Assembly: GCA_045540975.1 (NCBI GenBank)
Contig: JAZQIE010000142.1
Coordinates: forward strand, 1 to 11,976
Length of the DNA: 11,976 bases
Direction of reading: 5' to 3'
Source of the DNA: SIG510 sp045540975
Lineage (GTDB): Bacteria; Bacillota; Clostridia; Oscillospirales; JAAYXM01
The position numbers and the translations under genes were made by a program. Below, in pieces: positions 7,057 to 11,976 of this stretch. Within the stretch, counting starts at the first letter, position 1, and every line of letters begins with the position of its first letter. Below the pieces are notes generated by a model, which worked only from the letters and a program-made list of their open reading frames with translations, was not told the DNA's origin and made no database searches.

Positions 7057-8895
7057 ATGGAATTTGCGGTTGATGTGCATGAAAAAGCATTGGGGCTGCC
7101 GGAAAAACCGGGAGTCTATTTGATGTTAAACCATGCGCATGAAGTAATCTACGTCGGCAAGGCGAAATGTCTGCCCAATCGTGTGAGTTCGTACTTCCGT
7201 CCCAATCCCAACCACAATGAGAAGACCCGTGTCATGGTCAGCAAGGTTCGGGATTTTGACTATATTGTTACAGAAACCGAGTTTGAGGCATTGGTGCTGG
7301 AAAACTCGCTCATCAAACGGCATATGCCGCGATATAACATCCTGCTCAAGGATGATAAGGGCTATCCCTTTATCCGTTTGTCAACAAAAGATGAATACCC
7401 GAATTTTACCGTGGTTTCAAAACCGACGGATGACGGCGCGAAGTATTTCGGACCGTACGGCGGGCGAGGAAGCTGCTTCCGTGCCATCGATGCGGTGCGC
7501 TCCGCGTTGGGCATTCCCTCGTGCAAACGTGTCTTTCCGCGTGAAATCGGAAGAGGTCGGCCTTGTCTGAATCACCATATGGGGAAGTGCCGCGGCGTTT
7601 GTGCGGGGCAGGTGAGTCCTGAGGAATACCGCGTCATGATTGATATGGCGTGTGCGATTTTCGACGGGAAAGCGGATTGGATTATCGAAGAACTGCGCGC
7701 GGATATGGAGCGTGCTTCCGAGAATCTTGAATTTGAACGCGCGGCACGTCTGCGCGATGAAATGCGCGCGATTGAGCGCTTGTGTGTCAAGCAAACCGTA
7801 CTCCCCGGCATGGCGGCGGATACCGATGTCATTGCGCTGTATCCGGGTGAGAGCAAGACCGTGTTTGCGGTTTTGCATTACATCGGCGGTGCGCTCCTTG
7901 AGAGTGAGACCCATGTGGTGGAAACCCCGGTTTATGCCGAACGTGCGGAGCTGCTTTCGGGCTTTGTGCGGCAGTATTATATGCCGCGAAACATATTTCC
8001 GAAGATGATTTACCTTTCGGATGAGCCCGAGGATATGGCGCTTCTTTCCGAATGGATGACCGATATCCAAGGCGCAAAGGTGACTCTTTCCGTGCCGCAG
8101 CGCGGTGAGAAACGGAAATTGGTTGCACTTGCGGAGGGAAATGCGAAGGAAAAGGCTGTCCGTGCGGCGAGTAAAGAAGAAGTTCTGCAGCGCACGGTTA
8201 AGGATTTGCAGGATTTGTTGGGGCTTGAAGCCGCGCCGCGCCGTATCGAAGCCTATGATATTTCGAACACATCGGGGAAAGATATGGTTGGATCCATGGT
8301 GGTGTTCCAAGACGGTCTCCCCAAAAAGAAGGACTACCGTATTTTCCAAATAAAAACACTCGACGATCAGGATGACTGCGCCGCCATGCGCGAGGTACTC
8401 TCTCGCAGAATCCGACGGATGCAGGACGGAGATGAGAAATTCTCTGTCCGACCCGATGTGATTTTGCTTGACGGTGCTTTGGGGCAGGTGCACGCGGTAC
8501 AGGAGGTACTGCATTCGATGGGAGAGCGGATTGCCCTGTACGGCATGGTCAAGGATGACCGCCACCGCACCCGTGCCATTGTCAATGCCCGTGGGGATGA
8601 AATCGGAATCTCCGCAAACCCCGCGGTGTTCCGGCTGGTGGGTCGGATTCAGGAAGAAGTCCACCGTGTGGCGATTGAATACCACCGAAAACTGCGCTAT
8701 GCATCCACAACCAAATCCGGACTCAAAGCAATCCCGGGAATCGGTGAAAAACGGCACAAGGCGTTGCTGAAACGGTTTGGAAGTCTTGCGGCGATGAAAA
8801 AGGCGAGTGTGGAAGAACTCGCGGAAGTGTTACCGAAGAATGCGGCGGAGGCGGTCTACGAGCGCTTTCACGCAAGTGAGGAGGAAACAACATGA
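7057..8895 (+). CDS. uvrC: Excinuclease ABC subunit C
   Basis: The protein has 612 aa. UvrC makes both incisions in nucleotide excision repair after UvrA and UvrB mark the lesion. Domains in order: an N-terminal GIY-YIG nuclease for the 3' cut (GVY 19-21, YVG 32-34, Arg42, then the TETEFEALVLENSLIK helix with its Glu and Asn), a UVR motif (about 204-240, ENLEFERAARLRDEM) that contacts UvrB, a C-terminal RNase H-like nuclease for the 5' cut (about 394-528, YDISN, PDVILLDGALGQ, DRHRTRAI), and helix-hairpin-helix motifs (about 554-601, LKAIPGIGEKRHKALLKRFGS). The loop usually written DGGKGQ is DGALGQ here, with the Asp kept. ATG 7057 has AAACGGAGGG 5 nt upstream. An in-frame ATG at 7006 would run through the hairpin and lacks a ribosome binding site. 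The stop overlaps rsmD in an ATGA. Confidence 0.98.
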   Translation: MEFAVDVHEKALGLPEKPGVYLMLNHAHEVIYVGKAKCLPNRVSSYFRPNPNHNEKTRVMVSKVRDFDYIVTETEFEALVLENSLIKRHMPRYNILLKDDKGYPFIRLSTKDEYPNFTVVSKPTDDGAKYFGPYGGRGSCFRAIDAVRSALGIPSCKRVFPREIGRGRPCLNHHMGKCRGVCAGQVSPEEYRVMIDMACAIFDGKADWIIEELRADMERASENLEFERAARLRDEMRAIERLCVKQTVLPGMAADTDVIALYPGESKTVFAVLHYIGGALLESETHVVETPVYAERAELLSGFVRQYYMPRNIFPKMIYLSDEPEDMALLSEWMTDIQGAKVTLSVPQRGEKRKLVALAEGNAKEKAVRAASKEEVLQRTVKDLQDLLGLEAAPRRIEAYDISNTSGKDMVGSMVVFQDGLPKKKDYRIFQIKTLDDQDDCAAMREVLSRRIRRMQDGDEKFSVRPDVILLDGALGQVHAVQEVLHSMGERIALYGMVKDDRHRTRAIVNARGDEIGISANPAVFRLVGRIQEEVHRVAIEYHRKLRYASTTKSGLKAIPGIGEKRHKALLKRFGSLAAMKKASVEELAEVLPKNAAEAVYERFHASEEETT

Positions 8896-9437
8896 GAGTG
8901 ATTACCGGAACGGCACGCGGAAAGCGGCTGAAAACGCTGAACGGGTTGGACACCCGCCCGACCACCGACCGTGTCAAGGAATCCATTTTCAATATCGTTC
9001 AGTTTGACATTGAAGGCAGACAGGTGCTGGATTTGTTCGCGGGAAGCGGACAGCTTGCAATCGAATGTGTCAGCCGCGGCGCGCTTCATGCAACCGCGGT
9101 GGACATCTCAAAGGCTGCGGTTAAGGTCATTTCCGAAAACGTGAAGAACTGCGAGATGGAAGACCGTGTCCATGTGATGTGCGAGGACTGTGCCGCGTTT
9201 TTGAAACGGATTCGAAAACAGTTCGATTTAATTCTCCTTGACCCGCCGTACAACACAAAAAATCTGCAAAATGCATTAAATCTTATCTATGAATTTGACA
9301 TTTTGACAGATGGTGGTATAATAGTCTGTGAGAGTGCACGTGATCAGGAGATTGCAGAGCCGCCCGTGCCGTATGAAAAAGGCCGTGAGTACCTTTACGG
9401 CAAGAGCAAGGTCTCTGTGATTCATAAAAGGGTGTGA
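8892..9437 (+). CDS. rsmD: 16S rRNA (guanine966-N2)-methyltransferase RsmD
   Basis: The protein has 181 aa, typical for RsmD, a SAM-dependent enzyme that methylates N2 of G966 (E. coli numbering) in 16S rRNA during 30S assembly. It begins MRVITGTARGKRL and has TRPTTDRVKESIFNI, the family's N-terminal signature. Motif I is LDLFAGSGQLAIE (from 46), with Gln54 at a place often occupied by Ala or Thr. The catalytic motif is DPPY (117-120). The ATG overlaps the uvrC TGA as ATGA, so translational coupling is expected. The neighbour coaD follows 4 nt after the stop, a very common rsmD-coaD pair in Firmicutes. Codons for residues 136-144 also contain a consensus promoter, and two consecutive ATA isoleucine codons fall inside it. 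Confidence 0.97.
   Translation: MRVITGTARGKRLKTLNGLDTRPTTDRVKESIFNIVQFDIEGRQVLDLFAGSGQLAIECVSRGALHATAVDISKAAVKVISENVKNCEMEDRVHVMCEDCAAFLKRIRKQFDLILLDPPYNTKNLQNALNLIYEFDILTDGGIIVCESARDQEIAEPPVPYEKGREYLYGKSKVSVIHKRV
9295..9322 (+). promoter_or_regulatory. Intragenic consensus sigma-A promoter within rsmD, reading toward coaD
   Basis: A perfect -35 TTGACA (9295-9300), a 16-bp spacer, and a perfect -10 TATAAT (9317-9322) preceded by an extended TGn (9314-9316). A second TTGACA at 9303-9308 is too close to the -10 to serve it. The start point would be about 9329, some 113 nt ahead of the coaD ATG. The six-for-six match at both boxes is better than either intergenic promoter in the window. Confidence 0.72.
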
Positions 9438-9441
9438 GCGT

Positions 9442-9924
9442 ATGAAAATCGCAATTTGTCCCGGTAGTTTCGATCCCATCACACTCGGACATCTGGACAT
9501 TATCCGTCGCGCGTCCGAGTTGTTTCCGCGGGTAATCGTGGCGGTCATGGTAAACTCGAAAAAGCAAGGCCTCTTTTCTGTGGAGGAGCGTGCGGAACTC
9601 ATTTCCCGTGTGGTGAAGAATCTTCCGAATGTCACGGTGGAATGGTCCGGCGATCTGCTTGCGAAATGGACCGCGGAAAAGGGCGACTGTGTGGTCGTGA
9701 AAGGCTTGCGTGCAATCAGCGATTTTGAGTCTGAATTCCAGATGGCACTCATCAATCGCAAACTCAATCCCAAGTTGGAAACCGTTTTTCTCCCCACTTC
9801 GGAAGAATATCTGTACCTCTCGTCGAGTATTGTGCGCGAGGTCTGTTCTCTCGGCGGAGATATTTCGGAATTGGTCCCGGCAGAAATCTTAGAAGATGTT
9901 CAGAAAAAACTTGCAAGGGGGTAA
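9442..9924 (+). CDS. coaD: Phosphopantetheine adenylyltransferase (PPAT)
   Basis: The protein has 160 aa, the standard bacterial PPAT length. It transfers AMP from ATP to 4'-phosphopantetheine to make dephospho-CoA, the fourth step of CoA synthesis, in the cytoplasm. The nucleotidyltransferase nucleotide-binding motif TLGH (14-17) follows CPGSFDPI. The conserved block VVVKGLRAISDFESEFQMA (from 84, with Lys87 and Arg90) and the C-terminal SSSIVREV motif (near 127-135), which binds the ATP phosphates, are both intact. The start lies 4 nt after the rsmD stop; its Shine-Dalgarno (AGGGTGTGAG region) is weaker than that of its neighbours, which suggests coupling to rsmD translation or use of the internal promoter. 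Confidence 0.98.
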   Translation: MKIAICPGSFDPITLGHLDIIRRASELFPRVIVAVMVNSKKQGLFSVEERAELISRVVKNLPNVTVEWSGDLLAKWTAEKGDCVVVKGLRAISDFESEFQMALINRKLNPKLETVFLPTSEEYLYLSSSIVREVCSLGGDISELVPAEILEDVQKKLARG

Positions 9925-9930
9925 CTACAT

Positions 9931-10401
9931 ATGGCGAGTGGAATTGAAGAATTGGTAGGTATGTTACAGGATGAAATCGAGAGTGCGTGGAAGCTTCCGT
10001 TCGGTTCGGACAAGTGCCTGGTCGAGCGCAGCCACATGCTGGATTTAATCGATGAGATTCGTGCAAATCTGCCCAAGGATCTTGAGGATGCAAGAAAAGT
10101 CCTTGAGACCAAGACCGAGATTATCGCGCAGGCGAAGCGCGAAGCGGAATCCATTCAGCGTGCTGCGGAAAGCCGTGCACGTCAGTTGGTTTCCGAGGAA
10201 GAGATCACGATCCTTGCACGCCAAAAGGCAAGTGAGATGACCATGATGGCTGACACCAAGTCCAAGGAACTGCGCCGCGTTGCAAACGAGTATGTTGACG
10301 ACGTGCTGCATCGCTTGGAGGATGTCATGACCGAAGCGCTGGAAAACACCCGTAAGTCCCGCCAGCAGTTTAAGTCTCTCAATAACAAGCAGGATCAGTA
10401 A
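9931..10401 (+). CDS. Coiled-coil protein of the coaD-linked family (resembles ATP synthase b/DivIVA-type helices)
   Basis: A 156-aa hydrophilic protein with no signal peptide, membrane span or catalytic motif. The N-terminal part (1-45) holds LQDEIESAWKLPFGSDKCLV and a DLIDEIRANLP segment. From about 50 to 150 it is one long charged, Ala-rich helix (AKREAESIQRAAESRARQLV, then ARQKASEM) with heptad-like spacing, the kind of sequence that automated annotation often labels ATPase subunit b/H or DivIVA-like. To my knowledge, similar small proteins of unknown function sit after coaD in many Clostridia. AAGGGGG (9915-9921), overlapping the coaD stop, is 9 nt from the ATG. A strong terminator follows 20 nt after the stop, so this is the last gene of its transcript. 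A structural or scaffold role is likely, but the partner is unknown. Confidence 0.9.
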   Translation: MASGIEELVGMLQDEIESAWKLPFGSDKCLVERSHMLDLIDEIRANLPKDLEDARKVLETKTEIIAQAKREAESIQRAAESRARQLVSEEEITILARQKASEMTMMADTKSKELRRVANEYVDDVLHRLEDVMTEALENTRKSRQQFKSLNNKQDQ

Positions 10402-10420
10402 TCTTTGCTGAAAAACGAAG

Positions 10421-10455
10421 ACCGATAACTCGTTTTGAGTTATCGGTTTTTCTTT
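10421..10455 (+). terminator. Strong intrinsic terminator closing the hpr-like/uvrC/rsmD/coaD transcript
   Basis: An 11-bp perfect stem, ACCGATAACTC (10421-10431) with GAGTTATCGGT (10437-10447), a GTTTT loop, and the T-rich tail TTTTCTTT. Upstream A residues (10418-10420) can extend the stem into the T-run. It starts 20 nt after the preceding stop codon. Confidence 0.93.
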
Positions 10456-10486
10456 CCCCACTTTTCGAAAATGTCCCCCACTTTTC
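10456..10486 (-). promoter_or_regulatory. Distal pair of candidate MraZ boxes
   Basis: CCCCACTTTTC occurs at 10456-10466 and again at 10476-10486, an exact 20-bp period. On the minus strand each reads GAAAAGTGGGG, containing the AAAGTG core reported for Mollicutes MraZ and the TGGG core reported for E. coli MraZ. The 20-bp period equals two 10-bp MraZ repeat units. The pair lies about 150 bp upstream of the mraZ promoter. Confidence 0.5.
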
Positions 10487-10528
10487 CCCAAGAGAAAAAA
10501 CCGAACAAGAGTTTGGATAAAATGAACT

Positions 10529-10543
10529 ATTTTGAATCAAAAT
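10529..10543. repeat. Perfect 15-nt palindrome in the mraZ upstream region
   Basis: ATTTTGA-A-TCAAAAT, a 7-bp perfect inverted repeat around a single central A, about 66 bp upstream of the mraZ -35 box. It is too short and lacks a loop for a terminator, so a dimeric regulator site is possible. In AT-rich DNA, chance is also plausible. Confidence 0.55.
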
Positions 10544-10608
10544 GAGCGATTTTTCAATGAGATTTGAAAAAAATCTTATTTTTTACGAAAAAAATTTTTC
10601 AAAACCTA

Positions 10609-10637
10609 TTGCATTCTGATGTTCGATGTTCTATAAT
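10609..10637 (+). promoter_or_regulatory. mraZ promoter
   Basis: -35 TTGCAT (10609-10614), a 17-bp spacer, and a perfect -10 TATAAT (10632-10637). Runs of A and T immediately upstream (10570-10604) resemble an UP element. The start would be near 10644, giving a leader of about 62 nt to the mraZ GTG. Confidence 0.85.
10618..10631 (+). repeat. Tandem heptamer in the promoter spacer
   Basis: GATGTTC is repeated head to tail at 10618-10624 and 10625-10631, filling most of the spacer between the -35 and -10 boxes of the mraZ promoter. Confidence 0.6.
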
Positions 10638-10647
10638 AGTCATTGAA

Positions 10648-10676
10648 GTGGTGGACACGGGTTTTTTGTGGTGGAC
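10648..10676 (+). promoter_or_regulatory. Proximal MraZ operator repeats in the mraZ leader
   Basis: GTGGTGGAC occurs at 10648-10656 and 10668-10676, exactly 20 bp apart, with a weaker CGGG in phase at 10658-10661. MraZ proteins bind direct TGG-core repeats with about 10-bp spacing just upstream of their own gene. The sites begin about 4 nt after the predicted transcription start, so bound MraZ would block early elongation or polymerase binding. Confidence 0.65.
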
Positions 10677-10692
10677 CGCCGCTTGAACGAAC

Positions 10693-10700
10693 AGGAGGTG
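10693..10700 (+). promoter_or_regulatory. Ribosome binding site deciding the GTG start of mraZ
   Basis: AGGAGGTG, a near-perfect Shine-Dalgarno, lies 5 nt before GTG 10706. A nearby ATG (10704) is in another frame and is stopped at once (ATG TGA). Confidence 0.85.
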
Positions 10701-10705
10701 GGAAT

Positions 10706-11116
10706 GTGATAGGTGAATACAGTCATGCAATCGACGGTAAGGGCCGTATTTTCATTCCCGCGAAGTTTCGTGAAATGTTAGGCCCTGTTTTTTATATTAC
10801 GCGCGGACTTGGTTATTTCCTGGCAATCTACCGTCAGGAGGAGTGGGCGGCACTCAAAGAAAAAATCAAGTCGGTTCCGAGTGAGGATGCGCTGGAACTT
10901 CAGCGTTACTTTATGGCACCGGCGCAGGAATGTGTCCCGGATTCGCAGGGGAGAGTGTTAATCTCTCCGAAACTGCGCACCTTCGCAAAACTCGATAAAG
11001 TCGCGTCCATCATCGGTATGGGCGACCATGTCGAGATTTGGCACGATGCGGATTGGGAAAAGGCTGACCCGACTCCGGAACGTGTCAAGACAATCATGAG
11101 AGGATACGGAGTCTGA
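10706..11116 (+). CDS. mraZ: Transcriptional regulator MraZ
   Basis: The protein has 136 aa, starting at GTG and close to the usual MraZ length. MraZ is a ring-forming double-AbrB-fold DNA-binding protein that controls its own gene and the division/cell wall (dcw) cluster. Both SpoVT-AbrB half-domains are visible, each with the DxxxR signature: D10-R14 in DGKGRIFIPAKFR and D79-R83 in DSQGRVLISPKLR. The GTG start is chosen from the near-consensus AGGAGGTG 5 nt upstream and because IGEYSHAIDGKGR is how family members begin. The frame extends upstream to a TTG at 10643, but that would run through the leader and operator repeats. The TGA overlaps the rsmH ATG by one base. The promoter and repeats upstream suggest autoregulation. 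Confidence 0.97.
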   Translation: MIGEYSHAIDGKGRIFIPAKFREMLGPVFYITRGLGYFLAIYRQEEWAALKEKIKSVPSEDALELQRYFMAPAQECVPDSQGRVLISPKLRTFAKLDKVASIIGMGDHVEIWHDADWEKADPTPERVKTIMRGYGV

Positions 11117-11976
11117 TGAACGGTCTGCATAAACCCGTTTTGTTTTCTGAAACACTTGAACTTTTGAATATCCGTGAAGACGGAATCTATGTCGACGGTA
11201 CTTTGGGTCGTGCGGGGCACGCGCGAGCGGTACTGTCCCGTCTTGGGAAAGACGGCAAGCTCATCGGCATTGATAAAGACCATGCGGCGATCGAAACCGC
11301 GGAAGAACTCTTTCGGGACGATCCCCGCGTGATTTTATCTCGAAACGATTTTCGCAACCTATCCGAAGTTCTTGCGGATGCGGGAATTGAGAAGGTAGAC
11401 GGAATCCTCTTGGATCTCGGTGTATCGTCTCCGCAGCTGGACGATGCATCGCGCGGTTTCTCTTATATGGCGGATGCACCGCTTGATATGAGAATGGACC
11501 GCAGACAAAGTTACAGCGCATACGATTTGGTGAATTTCTCCTCGGAAGAGGAACTCAAACGGATTCTTTGGGAATATGGGGAAGAGCGGTATGCGCCGCG
11601 GATTGCAAAGAAAATCACAGATGCAAGAGAAACCTCTCCCATTGAGACCACCTTGCAGCTGGTGGAACTCATTAAAAGCGCCATGCCGGCAGCGGCACTG
11701 CGCGAAAAACAACATCCCGCAAAACGCTCCTTCCAAGCCTTCCGCATCGCGGTAAACGATGAACTGGGGGCAATCTCCTCGGTCTTGGAAGTTGCGGCAG
11801 AGCATTTGACCCAAGGCGGCAGACTTGCCGTCATCACCTTCCATTCGTTGGAAGACCGCATTGTCAAGCAGGCATTCAAGCAGATGGAACATCCGTGCAC
11901 CTGCCCGAAGGAATTTCCTGTTTGCGTTTGCGGAAAAACTCCGCTGATTGCATCGGTGACAAAAAAACCTGTCACG
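11116..11976 (+). CDS. rsmH: 16S rRNA (cytosine1402-N4)-methyltransferase RsmH (3' end cut by window)
   Basis: 287 codons are visible with no stop; family members are about 310 aa, so only a short C-terminal tail is missing. RsmH (MraW) methylates N4 of C1402 in the decoding centre of 16S rRNA, using SAM. Seen here: KPVLFSETLELL, SAM-binding VDGTLGRAGHA (26-36) where the family usually has GRGGHS, the acidic IDKD (52-55), LLDLGVSSPQLDD (from 98), the ASRGFSYMADAPLDMRMD block, HPAKRSFQAFRIAVNDEL (from 200), and FHSLEDRIVK. Near the end is a Cys-rich CTCPKEFPVCVCGK segment, common in Firmicutes RsmH. It overlaps mraZ in TGATG, so translation is probably coupled. FtsL and a penicillin-binding protein gene would be expected just beyond the window. 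Confidence 0.97.
   Translation, partial: MNGLHKPVLFSETLELLNIREDGIYVDGTLGRAGHARAVLSRLGKDGKLIGIDKDHAAIETAEELFRDDPRVILSRNDFRNLSEVLADAGIEKVDGILLDLGVSSPQLDDASRGFSYMADAPLDMRMDRRQSYSAYDLVNFSSEEELKRILWEYGEERYAPRIAKKITDARETSPIETTLQLVELIKSAMPAAALREKQHPAKRSFQAFRIAVNDELGAISSVLEVAAEHLTQGGRLAVITFHSLEDRIVKQAFKQMEHPCTCPKEFPVCVCGKTPLIASVTKKPVT

Larger units (their letters stand above)
10402..10705 (+). other. 304-nt intergenic regulatory region before mraZ
   Basis: No convincing coding sequence is present. From left to right it holds the intrinsic terminator of the coaD transcript, two inverted-orientation GTGGGG-type boxes, an AT-rich stretch (10491-10608) with a 15-nt palindrome and long A/T tracts that could act as a curved UP-type element, the mraZ promoter with a tandem heptamer in its spacer, two GTGGTGGAC repeats in the leader, and the mraZ ribosome binding site. 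Confidence 0.85.

Noticed and set aside
7417..8757. Minus-strand open frame of 446 codons over uvrC
   Set aside because: It is a shadow of uvrC with no family features and no initiation signals.
10491..10608. Small RNA or small ORF in the AT-rich stretch before mraZ
   Set aside because: No terminator, no ribosome binding site and no coding frame of useful length; the A/T runs fit a promoter-upstream element better.

Overview
The window reads as a chromosomal housekeeping segment of a low-to-moderate GC Gram-positive bacterium, most likely a Clostridia member of the Oscillospiraceae/Ruminococcaceae type. The basis is the gene repertoire (MutS2 with a Smr domain, an HPr/Crh-like protein with Ser46, RecO with a CxxC zinc site, an mraZ-rsmH pair opening a dcw cluster), the strong AGGAGG-type ribosome binding sites and the tight same-strand packing. 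The taxon is inferred from family resemblance only. All supported genes are on the + strand; no tRNA, rRNA, insertion sequence, prophage or CRISPR array is visible.

Block 1 (1-6577) is a compact run: the 3' end of an rlmB-type 23S rRNA 2'-O-methyltransferase gene, a 708-codon membrane protein, era, recO and mutS2. Gaps are 0-18 nt, so this is probably one transcript for ribosome maturation, DNA repair and ribosome rescue. The membrane protein is the oddest gene. It has a Lys/Pro-rich cytoplasmic N-terminus followed by a recognisable but catalytically degraded P-type ATPase core: the DKTGT, TGE, TGD and GDGxND motifs are changed or missing.

Block 2 (6578-10455) starts with a promoter region and holds an 87-aa HPr paralogue with Arg in place of the phosphorylatable His15 but with Ser46 kept (Crh-like). 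It continues with uvrC, rsmD, coaD and a 156-aa coiled-coil protein, and ends at a strong intrinsic terminator. A hairpin with a short T-run lies just before the uvrC ribosome binding site, and a consensus sigma-A promoter (TTGACA, 16 bp, extended TGnTATAAT) is embedded in the rsmD coding sequence just ahead of coaD. The block therefore probably has internal attenuation and re-initiation points.

Block 3 (10456-11976) is a 304-nt intergenic regulatory region followed by mraZ and rsmH (cut by the window end), the usual start of the division and cell wall cluster. The regulatory region contains two pairs of GTGG-type repeats, each with an exact 20-bp period: one pair far upstream in inverted orientation and one just downstream of the mraZ promoter. 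Together they suggest an MraZ autoregulatory operator with distal and proximal parts. A perfect 15-nt palindrome and a tandem heptamer lie between them.

No obviously new multi-gene system is present. The most promising items are the degenerate P-type ATPase-like protein, the two-part mraZ operator, the Arg15 HPr/Crh-like protein and the intragenic promoter in rsmD.
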